Position numbers and translations under genes: made by a program. From Lachnospiraceae bacterium MC2017 (GTDB taxonomy: Bacteria; Bacillota; Clostridia; Lachnospirales; Lachnospiraceae): DNA of 64,000 nucleotides. The stretch lies in assembly GCA_000701625.1 (NCBI GenBank), contig JNJK01000010.1, forward strand, positions 62,001-126,000, written 5' to 3'. The notes below the pieces were generated by a model. That model was given only the letters and a program-made list of their open reading frames with translations, was not told the DNA's origin and did no database searches. Shown here in pieces: positions 41,650-51,452 of this stretch; position 1 is the stretch's first letter; the number at the start of each line of letters is the position of its first letter.

Positions 41650-44088
41650 TCAAGACGCCTTAAAAACTATTTTTCCTTTCACCAGGTTTACGTGAACAGT
41701 GTCTCCACTATGCACTCTGCCCGAAAGCAATTCTTCTGCCAACGGATCCTCGATCATATTCTGGATCGCACGGCGAAGCGGTCTTGCTCCATACTTCTTG
41801 TCCGAGCCTTTTCCGATGATCTCTTCTTTCACACCTGCTGAAATCGTAAGGGTGATCCCCATCTGCTCTCTTGCTCTGTTTATCAGATCCTTTGAAAGCA
41901 GTGTAACGATACTCTTCATGTTTTCCTTCGATAACTGATGGAATACGATGATATCGTCAATTCTGTTAATGAACTCAGGCTTGAAGATCCTGCGAACTTC
42001 TTCCATTACGCCGTTCTTCATGTCCTTATATTTCTCAGACTCACTGTCTATTCCGCCAAATCCGAGTTTTTTCGGTTCTACGATAGACTGGGCACCTGCA
42101 TTACTCGTCATGATGATTATGGCATTCTTAAAGCTGACCTTGCGCCCCTTTGAATCGGTAATATGTCCATCGTCGAGCACCTGCAGGAGTATGTTAAACA
42201 CATCCGGATGAGCTTTTTCGATCTCATCAAAGAGAACTACCGAATAAGGATGTCTCCTGATCTTGTCTGCAAGCTGCCCTCCCTCGTCATGACCAACATA
42301 TCCCGGAGGTGAACCGATCATCTTTGCTACTGAATGTGATTCCATGTATTCTGACATATCTACACGGATCATATCATCTTCTGAACCAAACATAGCCTCA
42401 GCAAGAGCTTTGCTAAGCTCGGTCTTTCCTACACCGGTAGGTCCTAAGAAAAGGAATGACCCTACCGGTCTCTTGGGATCCTTCAGTCCAACTCTTCCTC
42501 GTCTTATCGCCTTTGAAACAAGTGTAACTGCCTCTTCCTGACCGATAACCCTCTTGTGAAGCGTCTTTTCAAGACCCATAAGCCTGACATTATCTTTTTC
42601 CGTAAGCTTATTTACAGGAATCTTAGTCCACAGTGCTACCACGTCTGCTATATCATTTTCAGAAAGACTGAGCTGTTTTGAACTTTCTTTCTTCTTTCTG
42701 CGGTTCATTGCCTGATCGAGCTTTTTCTGCTCTGCAAGCTGGTTCTTGCGGATTTCTGATGCCTTATCAAAGTCGCCTTCTCTGATCGCCTTTTCTTTCT
42801 CAACTTCCAGAGCCTTGATATTCTCAGAAATCTTTTTTTCTTTATCAGACTCCTGCAGGTTGGAAAGACGCAGGTGACTCGCTGCTTCATCCATCACGTC
42901 GATCGCCTTATCCGGAAGAAAACGATCATTTATATATCTTGCGCTGAGTTTTACCGCTGCTGTTACAGCTTCCTCAGGTATCGTAACGCCGTGGTGCTCT
43001 TCATATCTGTCCTTTACTCCGTTAAGTATCTGGATCGCCTCTTCTTCAGAAGGTTCTTCCACAACTACCGGCTGGAATCGACGTTCAAGCGCAGCATCTT
43101 TTTCAATATACTTCCTGTACTCATCAAGAGTAGTTGCTCCGATAAGCTGTATCTCTCCCCGGGCAAGCGACGGCTTAAGGATGTTAGATGCATCGATAGC
43201 TCCCTCTGCTCCACCGGCTCCGATCAGCGTATGGATCTCATCCATAAATAACAGGATATTTCCGGATGATATCACCTCACGGATAACTCTCTTTATACGT
43301 TCCTCAAATTCGCCTCGATACTTACTGCCTGCAACCATTCCTGACATATCGAGAGATACTACTCTCTTTCCTGAGATAGTCTCCGGTACATTTCCTTCAA
43401 CTATCCGTACTGCCAGTCCCTCTGCTATCGCAGTTTTTCCTACTCCGGGCTCACCTACGAGACACGGATTATTTTTTGTTCTGCGGCTCAGGATCTGAAC
43501 CACGCGCATGATCTCATTGCTGCGTCCGATAACCGGATCAAGATCACCGCTCCGTGCAAGTTCCGTAAGATCACGCGAATACTGATCGAGCGTAGGTGTG
43601 CTGCTGTCGCTTTTTGCGCCCTTCTGCGGATACAGATCTTCCCTCGCGATAGAAGGATCTTCTCCCATGGCTACAAGTGTATCGGAATAAACCTTCTGCA
43701 AATTAACGCTAAGAGTATTTAAAAGACGGGCGGCAACACTTTCACCCTCTTTTATAATGGCGAGAAGTATATGCTCTGTTCCTACTTCCTTACTGCGAAA
43801 ACGTTCTGCCATCTCCTCGCTTAAAGAAAGTACTCTCCTGGCTCTAGGAGTCCACCCATCACGTTCGGAAAGTGCAACCTCAAGTCCCGGAGCCACAAGC
43901 TGCTCGATAAGTTCAAGCACCTGTTTTTCCTGAACATGATTCTGCTCCAGAGCATATGAAGCCACGCTGGAATTCTCCCGAAGTAAACCAATCAATATAT
44001 GCTCTGTTCCTACATAATTCTGATTCAGTTCATTTGCACATTCCCGTGCGAGCTCAAGCGCCTTCTTCGCTTTTTCCGTATAATTCAT
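41650..44088 (-). CDS. clpC: ATP-dependent Clp protease ATP-binding subunit ClpC
   Basis: 812 residues from the ATG at 44088 (GAGGTG before it); longer in-frame starts are unsupported. Two ClpN repeats lie at 1-145 ([21 protein letters not shown]). AAA-1 has Walker [10 protein letters not shown], and a UVR-containing middle region (about 400-460) is typical of ClpC. AAA-2 has GPTGVGKTE and the conserved tail [22 protein letters not shown]. It unfolds proteins and feeds them to ClpP. The usual Firmicutes partners ctsR-mcsA-mcsB are not beside it. Confidence 0.95.
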   Translation of the reverse strand: MNYTEKAKKALELARECANELNQNYVGTEHILIGLLRENSSVASYALEQNHVQEKQVLELIEQLVAPGLEVALSERDGWTPRARRVLSLSEEMAERFRSKEVGTEHILLAIIKEGESVAARLLNTLSVNLQKVYSDTLVAMGEDPSIAREDLYPQKGAKSDSSTPTLDQYSRDLTELARSGDLDPVIGRSNEIMRVVQILSRRTKNNPCLVGEPGVGKTAIAEGLAVRIVEGNVPETISGKRVVSLDMSGMVAGSKYRGEFEERIKRVIREVISSGNILLFMDEIHTLIGAGGAEGAIDASNILKPSLARGEIQLIGATTLDEYRKYIEKDAALERRFQPVVVEEPSEEEAIQILNGVKDRYEEHHGVTIPEEAVTAAVKLSARYINDRFLPDKAIDVMDEAASHLRLSNLQESDKEKKISENIKALEVEKEKAIREGDFDKASEIRKNQLAEQKKLDQAMNRRKKKESSKQLSLSENDIADVVALWTKIPVNKLTEKDNVRLMGLEKTLHKRVIGQEEAVTLVSKAIRRGRVGLKDPKRPVGSFLFLGPTGVGKTELSKALAEAMFGSEDDMIRVDMSEYMESHSVAKMIGSPPGYVGHDEGGQLADKIRRHPYSVVLFDEIEKAHPDVFNILLQVLDDGHITDSKGRKVSFKNAIIIMTSNAGAQSIVEPKKLGFGGIDSESEKYKDMKNGVMEEVRRIFKPEFINRIDDIIVFHQLSKENMKSIVTLLSKDLINRAREQMGITLTISAGVKEEIIGKGSDKKYGARPLRRAIQNMIEDPLAEELLSGRVHSGDTVHVNLVKGKIVFKAS

Positions 44089-44166
44089 ATACACCTCATT
44101 TATCACCGTTATGTTGCCAGTACCGTTGCCGATCATGCTTCGCATTCCCGGACGGTACCAGGCTCA

Positions 44167-45738
44167 TCAGTGCTTCTTTATATTTAGGAATTCAAAATCG
44201 AAATCCTCATCCAGATCATAATCCTGTGACGGCTTACGACGTACCGAAGCACTCCTTTCTTCTATTTCTGTCATTTCATCAGTCGCAGCTCTGATCTTCT
44301 TTGTAGGTATGCCTGCTGTAACTTCCATGTTTTCCCAGTCAACCTCATCCTCAGCTCTGTTGCGCTCAACCGGCATCTCATCTTCTTCATAGGATCTGCG
44401 GGAGCTCTCACGCTTCTTACGGCGTACAGGTTTTTCTTCTCTCCTCAGACGCTCTCTATCTTCCCTATCTGTTCTGCCTGCTCTTGTCTTTCTGGTAACT
44501 CTCTTTCGGATCGCAGCCTCATCATCCTCATCATCTTCATCATCATCACTAAAATCATCGTCTCTGCCGCGTCCGCGCTTTCCAAGCATCATATTGATGA
44601 AAAGGAATAGCATGATAACAAGAATGATCACAAGTACAACGATGATAAGAAGTCTGGAACGTGAAAGTCTCTTGTACTTTATTATCACTGCTGACTCACC
44701 ATGCGGAATGTCTACATATCTCTGATATGTTCCACGTGTGATGTCATAAAGGTAGAAACCTAAGTTTCCGCTCTCATCTACTGCATAAAGCAGACAAAAT
44801 TCCTTTGGCTGAGCCTGGATAAGACCTGAGAGATTTGTGTGTGCGATTTCCTCAAGAGCAAGCATTGCATTCTCATCTACCTCAGTAGAAGCCTCTGCTG
44901 CATCGCCCTTTTCTTCGGAAGCATCACCATTTGCCTCTGCTCCATCTGCAGCTTCTCCACTTTTTCCGGAAATATGAGCTGCCGGTTCTGTCTCAGAATC
45001 CGGATCGTCAACCGGAACTGCCGCTCCATCATCTTCTCCCGAAAGTTCCGCGCCTGCACCTACAAGTAACCCACTTTCTTCTTCGGCATAAGCCTTTACA
45101 GAGAAAAGAGACGCCTCCGAAGAATCCGCTGAAGATCCATCAGAATCTTCTTCATCAGAAACTGTCTCCGCAGGGAGTGACCATGCTGTTGCAGATTTTC
45201 TTCCCCACTGGAGATTGTGCTTCGTAAATCCATCCGGTCCTACCACATTATCTCCCGGATCAAGAACGATGATATAGCTGTCGTCCTTTCCGTCGATCTT
45301 TATCATATCTGACATACGGGCATTTTCTGTTGTATCACAAAGATAGAATTCACCGTTTGAGCCATCAGAATCAGTAAGATATGCAAGCGTGATAGTAAGT
45401 CCCTCTGCTCCGATCGTGGCGCTCTTACATGTCATCTGAGCGATCTGAACACTCTGTCCCTGGTACTCAATAGTCCGAACGGAAAATCCTGTCGGAACTT
45501 CACTTGCAGGAAATGTAAGTGCAAGATATTTTCCATCGATATTTGTCGCAATATCACTTGGTGTAACTGTTTCGAGTGCAGCCTGCGCAGCTTCTGCCGC
45601 TGCCAGTGCTTCCTCATCCGTCATTTCACTTTCAGCAGCCACTTCCTCTGCAAAAGCATTAGTCGGCACACTACCGATCAAAAGCGCCGAAAGAAGAAGC
45701 GAGATCATGCCTCTCTTTAAGATGCTGTTACGTTTCAT
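44167..45738 (-). CDS. uncharacterised secreted/type I membrane protein, acidic linker
   Basis: 523 residues from the ATG at 45738 (TGGAG before it). The signal peptide ends near NAFAEE (about 28-31). A folded outer domain spans about 40-190 (GKYLALTFPASEVPTGFSVRTIEYQGQ, FYLCDTTENARMSDMIKIDG). A long Asp/Glu/Ser/Ala linker follows, then a second small outer segment (CLLYAVDESGNLGFYLYDITRGTY). One membrane helix lies at about 363-386 (LLIIVVLVIILVIMLFLF), and a ~135-residue cytoplasmic tail is rich in Arg/Lys and Asp/Glu. I do not recognise the family. It lies between clpC and a cell-wall hydrolase, so an envelope role is likely (inference). Confidence 0.75.
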   Translation of the reverse strand: MKRNSILKRGMISLLLSALLIGSVPTNAFAEEVAAESEMTDEEALAAAEAAQAALETVTPSDIATNIDGKYLALTFPASEVPTGFSVRTIEYQGQSVQIAQMTCKSATIGAEGLTITLAYLTDSDGSNGEFYLCDTTENARMSDMIKIDGKDDSYIIVLDPGDNVVGPDGFTKHNLQWGRKSATAWSLPAETVSDEEDSDGSSADSSEASLFSVKAYAEEESGLLVGAGAELSGEDDGAAVPVDDPDSETEPAAHISGKSGEAADGAEANGDASEEKGDAAEASTEVDENAMLALEEIAHTNLSGLIQAQPKEFCLLYAVDESGNLGFYLYDITRGTYQRYVDIPHGESAVIIKYKRLSRSRLLIIVVLVIILVIMLFLFINMMLGKRGRGRDDDFSDDDEDDEDDEAAIRKRVTRKTRAGRTDREDRERLRREEKPVRRKKRESSRRSYEEDEMPVERNRAEDEVDWENMEVTAGIPTKKIRAATDEMTEIEERSASVRRKPSQDYDLDEDFDFEFLNIKKH

Positions 45739-45753
45739 TTCAAACTCCATTCC

Positions 45754-45773
45754 AGAACGATTATATTCGTTCT
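45754..45773. promoter_or_regulatory. inverted repeat around a TATAAT upstream of the membrane-protein gene
   Basis: AGAACGA (45754-45760) and TCGTTCT (45767-45773) flank TTATAT; on the minus strand this gives AATATAATCG with a TATAAT -10 inside the repeat. The -35 is weak. A regulator binding here would block the promoter. Confidence 0.4.
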
Positions 45774-45791
45774 AACTCTTTTTTGCCTGTA

Positions 45792-47408
45792 TCAAGGCTT
45801 TCCCTCCGGTTCAGAAGGCATATCTGCATATACCGGTATCAAAAAAATATACTTTGATGCCGTGCTGATATCTGTCCCATAGCCCTTATAAACATTTTTA
45901 GCTTCAAAATGCGGAGCATACAGACTCTCCATATACTGGTGAGAAATAGCTGTTCCGCTATAATTAAACCGTTGTTTATAAAGCGTATTTTGCGGAACCG
46001 AACGGTAGAAATAATTATCCGCAAGAAATTTAAGACCACCGCTTATAGATTTTCTTCTGGTATCCCACCCCTGTGACTTTGCATATTTTAACCCATTTAG
46101 GACAGGATTTGTTCCATTTGCCTGAATATTAAAAAAATTATAATATCCTTCGTAACCCGAATACCTTCCGTTTATAAGATCATCACCGCTACGACTCCCG
46201 TGTTCCTGACGAAGCCTTGCAGCAACGAGATACGGATTTACTTTTGAATCATCGGATAGTTTTTTGATGAGTGCTGCATATGTTGTCGATGTTTCATCGG
46301 GAAGTGACCCCGTCATTGATGTAGTGGATAATATTTCTGATATACCATTTTCCGTAGTTCCGGTACTGTCAGTCCCATCCACAAACATAAAAAACGATGT
46401 ATTCAGCCCTCCGTTTTCTGTCACCATAAAGTTTCTCGGATCCATGTAGTACTTGATCTGAGCCAAAGAAGCTTCTTTCCAGGTGATATAGCTTTTTCCC
46501 TGTTCTTCATTGCTAAAAAAATCCGACAATGAATCTATCCCCAGTCCGGATGCAAAACCATATTGCAGATCATCATAGGACGCATCTTTAAGATGACTGT
46601 TCAGCACTGTGGTCTCAGTTTCAGGATTAATATTAGAAGGAACCGTATCTCTGTCTTCCAAAGCTCCCTCGACCTTACTAAAACCATACTGTGCCTCCAC
46701 AGCCTTTTCCCATGTAAGGGCACTTACCGGATTGTAGCTTTCAAATTCCCATTCAGGATACAGATCATGAATTACTGTCAGTCTGGATATGTAGCTTTCG
46801 GGAAACCCCTTATCTATAAGCTCATCCTTGTAATCATCTGTATTAAAATAATCCTGTCGTACAAAACCTGCTGTAACACCATTTACTGCTTCAAATGTTA
46901 CATAATACCAGTAATATCCACTGCTCTCATCAAATTCTGCCCTCTTAAATGCACATTTTTTTTCATATGAAAGCTCACAGATAATATCTCCGCTAAGAGA
47001 TGCCTTTGAGCGCACTTTAACATCATCAAAGTTGATCGTTAAGACTCGATCTTCTTTGATATCTTCCGACGCTGTTCCATTTAAGTCAATGAAATCTGAT
47101 CTGACATAACCTGCGACAGAAGGTTTACGTGCCTCTATATAATACCATACAGAACCATCTGTTCCTTCTGAAGATTTTGTGATTTTTACAGAAATCCCTG
47201 TATTCAGAGTCGCAATGATCTCACCGGTTACAGGTTTATCCTTCCTGACCTGTATATTGGTTCCTTTTGTAACTCCCAGAGTAATGTCCTCAGCTCTGAC
47301 AGGGCGCGTAAAAACAAAGACGAAAAGGAGCAGCAGTAAACCTACTGCCGCTGCTCCCTTTTGTCTCCATAGACCGCGTAGCTTAACGATCAAATCTTCT
47401 TTTACCAT
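45792..47408 (-). CDS. SH3-domain cell-wall glucosaminidase
   Basis: 538 residues from the ATG at 47408; the exact start is uncertain because it lies inside the upstream gene and no clear ribosome binding site is seen. The signal segment GAAAVGLLLLLFVFVFTRPVRAE is followed by two bacterial SH3-type domains (about 45-105 and 120-185; WYYIEARKPSVAGYVRSDF and WYYVTFEAVNGVTAGFVRQDYF). The endo-beta-N-acetylglucosaminidase domain (about 330-510) has NPYLVAARLRQEHG, with the likely catalytic Glu, and YNFFNIQANG. It cleaves peptidoglycan glycan strands during growth or separation. Confidence 0.87.
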   Translation of the reverse strand: MVKEDLIVKLRGLWRQKGAAAVGLLLLLFVFVFTRPVRAEDITLGVTKGTNIQVRKDKPVTGEIIATLNTGISVKITKSSEGTDGSVWYYIEARKPSVAGYVRSDFIDLNGTASEDIKEDRVLTINFDDVKVRSKASLSGDIICELSYEKKCAFKRAEFDESSGYYWYYVTFEAVNGVTAGFVRQDYFNTDDYKDELIDKGFPESYISRLTVIHDLYPEWEFESYNPVSALTWEKAVEAQYGFSKVEGALEDRDTVPSNINPETETTVLNSHLKDASYDDLQYGFASGLGIDSLSDFFSNEEQGKSYITWKEASLAQIKYYMDPRNFMVTENGGLNTSFFMFVDGTDSTGTTENGISEILSTTSMTGSLPDETSTTYAALIKKLSDDSKVNPYLVAARLRQEHGSRSGDDLINGRYSGYEGYYNFFNIQANGTNPVLNGLKYAKSQGWDTRRKSISGGLKFLADNYFYRSVPQNTLYKQRFNYSGTAISHQYMESLYAPHFEAKNVYKGYGTDISTASKYIFLIPVYADMPSEPEGKP

Positions 47409-47856
47409 CGTCATTATGAGTAACCATTCCAACACCCTGAATCATCATCTCACGCTTCTTGCGCTCGATCTCTTCACGTTTCTTCTTATCAGCCGCTTCC
47501 GCAAGCTGACCACAGGTCTTGCAGTATTTTCCGCTTATGATCGCCTTACCGCAAACCTGACACTTAAGAAATGTTTTCGAGTCTTTAGAAACCTGTAAAC
47601 GCTCTTCCCTGAGCATATGAGTAATGGTTTTCTCTGCCACACCGGTTTTTTCACTTACTTCACCCGCTGTAGCACCCTGATGGTTTTCCAGATAATTACG
47701 AACTTTTCCATAATCATCATACATTAAGTGCCTGCACTTAGTACACCGATAACCACCAACACCGATAAATTCAAGCTTTGAACCGCACTTTTCGCACGCT
47801 TCGGGCCGATGATAAGAATCATTAAAAAACTCGTCAACGAATTTCTCCGAACTCAT
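47383..47856 (-). CDS. zinc-ribbon/HTH protein resembling flagellar protein YvyF
   Basis: 157 residues from the ATG at 47856 (GGAAAGG before it); this start overlaps the end of purD by 23 bp. CEKCGSKLEFIGVGGYRCTKC is one zinc ribbon (about 23-43). A winged-helix-like segment follows (ENHQGATAGEVSEKTGVAEKTITHMLREERL). A second ribbon CQVCGKAIISGKYCKTCG comes next, then a very basic Lys/Arg/Glu helix. The layout is that of YvyF/TIGR03826-type flagellar-operon regulators, but the gene is among purine genes here. Role is inferred, confidence moderate. Its 3' end overlaps the glucosaminidase gene. Confidence 0.65.
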   Translation of the reverse strand: MSSEKFVDEFFNDSYHRPEACEKCGSKLEFIGVGGYRCTKCRHLMYDDYGKVRNYLENHQGATAGEVSEKTGVAEKTITHMLREERLQVSKDSKTFLKCQVCGKAIISGKYCKTCGQLAEAADKKKREEIERKKREMMIQGVGMVTHNDDGKRRFDR

Positions 47857-49117
47857 CGATTGCCTTTCCGATATCTTTTCGGCAGTACTTATTCTCGAAA
47901 CTAACCCATGTAGTTGCTTCATAGGCATTTGCACGCGCTTTGTGAAGATTCTCGCCCTTTGCAGTTATTCCGAGAACTCGTCCTCCATTTGTCACGATAC
48001 CTTTAGAAGTTTTTTTAGTTCCAGCATGGAAGCAGTAATATCCATCTTCTTCAGTAAACTTTTCTAATCCGCTGATAAGATGACCCTTAGTATATCTCAC
48101 AGGATAGCCGTCACTTGCGAGAACTACGCAAACTGCAGCATTGTCCTCAAACTCCAGCTTGATCTTGCTAAGACTTCCATCAACACATGCTTCCATCACT
48201 TCAATAATATCATTTTTCATGCGAGGAAGCACTACCTGTGCTTCAGGATCTCCAAAACGTGCATTATATTCGAGAACCTTCGGTCCATCTTCCGTGAGCA
48301 TGAGGCCAAAGAATATAACACCTTTGAACTCACGTCCCTCAGCCTTCATTGCATCAACAGTAGGCTGGAAAATATTTTTCTTACAGAAGTCATTTATCTT
48401 TTTTGTATAAAAAGGTGAAGGTGAAAATGTACCCATGCCTCCTGTATTGAGTCCTGTGTCACCATCGCCTGCTCTCTTATGATCCTGGGCACTGCTCATG
48501 ACTTTGATAGTCTTTCCGTCACAGAAAGTAAGAACAGAAACTTCCCGTCCGGTCATGAATTCCTCAATGACCATCTTGTTTCCTGCTGTTCCGAACTTCT
48601 TATCAAGCATGATCTCTTTTACGCCATTTCTAGCCTCATCCCTGTCCTGACAAATGAGAACTCCCTTTCCGAGTGCAAGTCCGTCAGCCTTTAATACAAT
48701 AGGGAACTTACAGGTATCAAGATAAGCAAGAGCTTCTGCCGCATCAGTAAATACTGCATATTCTGCTGTAGGGATATTATACTTTTTCATTAGATCCTTT
48801 GAAAAAGCCTTGGAACCCTCCAGGATAGCAGCATTTTTCCTGGGACCAAATGCACGGATACCTGCTGCCTCCAACTCATCAACCAGTCCTCCGACAAGTG
48901 GATCATCAGGACCAACTATAACAAAGTCGATCTCCTTTTCCTTTGCATATTTTACAATACGTCCAAATTCCATTACCGGAATATCGGCACATTCTGCTAT
49001 CTCTGCAATTCCTGCATTTCCGGGGCAGCAGTAGATCTTATCTGCCTTTTCACTTTTCTTTACTGCATCTGCGATCGCATGCTCTCTTCCGCCTCCGCCG
49101 ACGATCAGTATATTCAT
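47834..49117 (-). CDS. purD: phosphoribosylamine-glycine ligase
   Basis: 427 residues, usual length. ATP-grasp enzyme joining glycine to phosphoribosylamine to make GAR. N-terminal MNILIVGGGGREHAIADAVKKS, VIVGPDDPLVGGLVDELEAAGI, ATP-grasp core with LKADGLALGKGV and the glycine-site DHKRAGDGDTGLNTGGMGT, then MVEFNARFGDPEAQ-type VLEYNARFGDPEAQ. It is the fourth gene of purE-purM-purN-purD, one base after purN. Confidence 0.97.
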   Translation of the reverse strand: MNILIVGGGGREHAIADAVKKSEKADKIYCCPGNAGIAEIAECADIPVMEFGRIVKYAKEKEIDFVIVGPDDPLVGGLVDELEAAGIRAFGPRKNAAILEGSKAFSKDLMKKYNIPTAEYAVFTDAAEALAYLDTCKFPIVLKADGLALGKGVLICQDRDEARNGVKEIMLDKKFGTAGNKMVIEEFMTGREVSVLTFCDGKTIKVMSSAQDHKRAGDGDTGLNTGGMGTFSPSPFYTKKINDFCKKNIFQPTVDAMKAEGREFKGVIFFGLMLTEDGPKVLEYNARFGDPEAQVVLPRMKNDIIEVMEACVDGSLSKIKLEFEDNAAVCVVLASDGYPVRYTKGHLISGLEKFTEEDGYYCFHAGTKKTSKGIVTNGGRVLGITAKGENLHKARANAYEATTWVSFENKYCRKDIGKAIDEFGEIR

Positions 49118-49118
49118 T

Positions 49119-49745
49119 TTAGTCCTCCACTTTGACTTTTCCGCCTTCTACTGTTACCTTTCCGTTTGCGATCAGATCGATCGCTTTCGGCATGATGATC
49201 CATTCTGCCTGTTCCATGACTCTGAGCTGCAGAGATTCCGGAGTATCATCAGACTGAACCTCAACCGCCTTTTGCAGTATGATCGGGCCACTATCACAAC
49301 CCTCATCTACAAAATGAACAGTCGCTCCTGTGACCTTCACCCCTCTTTTCAGCGCTTCCTCATGAACCTTCAGTCCATAGAATCCTACTCCGCAAAAAGA
49401 AGGGATGAGAGACGGGTGAACATTAATTATCTTATTAGTATATTTTTCGGTAAGTTCTTCCGGAAGCACTACCAAAAATCCTGCAAGAACTATAAGATCC
49501 GGTTTTGCTTCATCAACCGCATTGATAAGTGCTCTGTTAAAAGCAGCTGTATCAGAAAAATCCTTTCTGCTTACGACTACCGAGGGAATTCCTGCGCTTT
49601 CTGCCCGGTCAAGAGCCTTAACACCGGGTTTGTTGCTTATTACCCGTACGATCTCGGCATTTGTGATACGACCGTCAGCTACAGAATCAATGATAGCCTG
49701 GAGATTCGTTCCTCCGCCTGATACGCAGACTGCTATTCTCAGCAT
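49119..49745 (-). CDS. purN: phosphoribosylglycinamide formyltransferase (10-formyl-THF)
   Basis: 208 residues. [14 protein letters not shown] (phosphate loop), [12 protein letters not shown], catalytic [12 protein letters not shown] with His, and [17 protein letters not shown] with the catalytic Asp are all present. It transfers a formyl group from 10-formyltetrahydrofolate to GAR. It overlaps purM by 7 bp. Confidence 0.96.
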   Translation of the reverse strand: MLRIAVCVSGGGTNLQAIIDSVADGRITNAEIVRVISNKPGVKALDRAESAGIPSVVVSRKDFSDTAAFNRALINAVDEAKPDLIVLAGFLVVLPEELTEKYTNKIINVHPSLIPSFCGVGFYGLKVHEEALKRGVKVTGATVHFVDEGCDSGPIILQKAVEVQSDDTPESLQLRVMEQAEWIIMPKAIDLIANGKVTVEGGKVKVED

Positions 49746-50767
49746 AAACGAACTCCTTTTTCTCCGGCACTTTCTGTCTTTCCTACGATAAATGCCTTTT
49801 CTCCGGCACTTTCAACTGCTGCGATCGTTTTTTCTGCATCAGAAGGATCTACCGCAAGTACCATTCCAAGTCCCATATTGTAAGTGTTGTACATCATTTC
49901 ATCGGCAATACCACCATCTTTCTGAAGCATTTCAAAGATAGGCGGGATCGGATAAGAATCCTTTTTAACTGCTGCTACGATGCCATCCGGAAGCATTCTG
50001 GGGATATTTTCATAGAATCCGCCTCCTGTAATATGGCTGCAGCCCTTTATATTTACACCTGCTTCACGAACTGAACGAAGCGCATGTACATAAATCTTTG
50101 TAGGTCTTAAAAGTGCATCTCCAAGAGTTGTTCCGAGAGAATCAAAATGACGGTTCAGGTTGGCTTCTGTCATCTCAAACACTTTACGCACAAGTGAAAA
50201 TCCATTGGAGTGAACACCGCTGGATGAAATACCTATAAGTGTATCTCCTTCTTTTATAGATGATCCATCGATGAGGTTATCCTGATCTACGATACCTACA
50301 GCAAATCCGGCAAGGTCGTACTCGTTTTCCGGATAGAAGCCCGGCATCTCCGCTGTTTCTCCACCGATCAGTGCAGCATCACTCTGCTTGCAGCCTTCTG
50401 CCACACCCTTTACGATCTCTGCGATCTTTTCCGGATAATTCTTTCCGCAAGCAATATAATCCAGGAAGAAAAGCGGTTCACCACCTGCGCATGCGATATC
50501 ATTTACACACATTGCAACGCAGTCAATACCAACTGTATCATGCTTATCCATGACAAACGCTACCTTGAGCTTAGTTCCGACACCATCTGTTCCGGAAACA
50601 AGCGTTGGGTTCTTCATAGCCATAAAAGGCTTAAGTGAAAAAGCTCCGGAAAATCCGCCAAGTCCGCCAAGAACCTCGGGACGTACTGTTTCCTTTACAT
50701 ACTTCTTAATAAGCTCGACTGACTTGTATCCGGCCTCAATATCAACACCAGCGCTTTTGTAATCCAT
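49739..50767 (-). CDS. purM: phosphoribosylformylglycinamidine cyclo-ligase (AIR synthetase)
   Basis: 342 residues. Starts [21 protein letters not shown]; has [28 protein letters not shown] and [15 protein letters not shown], the family signatures for ATP and FGAM binding. It closes the imidazole ring to give AIR. A 67-bp gap separates it from purE, and it overlaps purN. Confidence 0.97.
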   Translation of the reverse strand: MDYKSAGVDIEAGYKSVELIKKYVKETVRPEVLGGLGGFSGAFSLKPFMAMKNPTLVSGTDGVGTKLKVAFVMDKHDTVGIDCVAMCVNDIACAGGEPLFFLDYIACGKNYPEKIAEIVKGVAEGCKQSDAALIGGETAEMPGFYPENEYDLAGFAVGIVDQDNLIDGSSIKEGDTLIGISSSGVHSNGFSLVRKVFEMTEANLNRHFDSLGTTLGDALLRPTKIYVHALRSVREAGVNIKGCSHITGGGFYENIPRMLPDGIVAAVKKDSYPIPPIFEMLQKDGGIADEMMYNTYNMGLGMVLAVDPSDAEKTIAAVESAGEKAFIVGKTESAGEKGVRLC

Positions 50768-50834
50768 TATGATTTCCTTTCATTTCACATTAACAGGGTT
50801 AAAATGATCTCTGCTTTTATAAGCTTTTAGCCTA

Positions 50835-51353
50835 TTAGTTATTCTTTTCTTCGAGATAAGCCTTCCAGCCGATGTTCTTCAGCTTTTCATCTTTTTTCTC
50901 AACTTCATTTTTAAGATTTTCTGTGTAGCTCTTTAACCTGGAAAGAAGCTCATCGTCTGAAACTGCAAGGATCTTCGCTGCAAGAAGGGCAGCATTTTTT
51001 GCACCATCGATAGCGACAGTAGCGACAGGAATGCCCGAAGGCATCTGAAGAATAGAATAGAGTGCGTCAGTACCACCAAGTGATTTGCTGTACATAGGGA
51101 TACCGATAACAGGAAGCGGAAACAGTGCTGCGCACATACCCGGCAGATGAGCTGCCATTCCGGCGCCGGCGATGATCACCTTAATCCCGCGTGCTTCAGC
51201 GTTTTTCGCCCATTCAAAGAAAACATCCGGTTCTCTGTGTGCAGAGATAATATTCATCTCATACGTAACTCCGAGTTCATCAAGAACAGAGGCTGCCTTA
51301 GACATAACAGCCATATCGGAATCGGAACCCATTACAATACCTACTTTTGCCAT
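50835..51353 (-). CDS. purE: N5-carboxyaminoimidazole ribonucleotide mutase
   Basis: 172 residues from the ATG at 51353 (AAGGAAGG upstream; the frame extends into the leader but is unsupported there). MAKVGIVMGSDSDM with the SDSD loop, VISAHREPD-like IISAHREPD, and GAGMAAHLPGMCA are family signatures. PurE class I needs PurK, which is not in the window. It is the first gene of the purE-M-N-D operon. Confidence 0.95.
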   Translation of the reverse strand: MAKVGIVMGSDSDMAVMSKAASVLDELGVTYEMNIISAHREPDVFFEWAKNAEARGIKVIIAGAGMAAHLPGMCAALFPLPVIGIPMYSKSLGGTDALYSILQMPSGIPVATVAIDGAKNAALLAAKILAVSDDELLSRLKSYTENLKNEVEKKDEKLKNIGWKAYLEEKNN

Positions 51354-51388
51354 TTCCTGAACCTTCCTTATTCTGTTTCGTGTTTTAC

Positions 51389-51412
51389 TGCGGCGCAGTA
51401 TTAAACGCCGCA
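51389..51412 (-). promoter_or_regulatory. hairpin at the purE transcript start
   Basis: TGCGGCG (51389-51395) pairs with CGCCGCA (51406-51412), immediately downstream of the -10 element. It may be an operator or a 5' stabilising stem. Confidence 0.45.
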
Positions 51413-51418
51413 ATACAC

Positions 51419-51447
51419 ATTATAGGTTTACTGATATTTCAAGTCAA
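51419..51447 (-). promoter_or_regulatory. strong sigma-A promoter of purE-M-N-D
   Basis: On the minus strand, TTGACT (51447-51442), 17 bases, TATAAT (51424-51419). Its -35 stands about 6 bp beyond the stop codon of the M29 aminopeptidase gene. Confidence 0.85.
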
Positions 51448-51452
51448 TGTGA

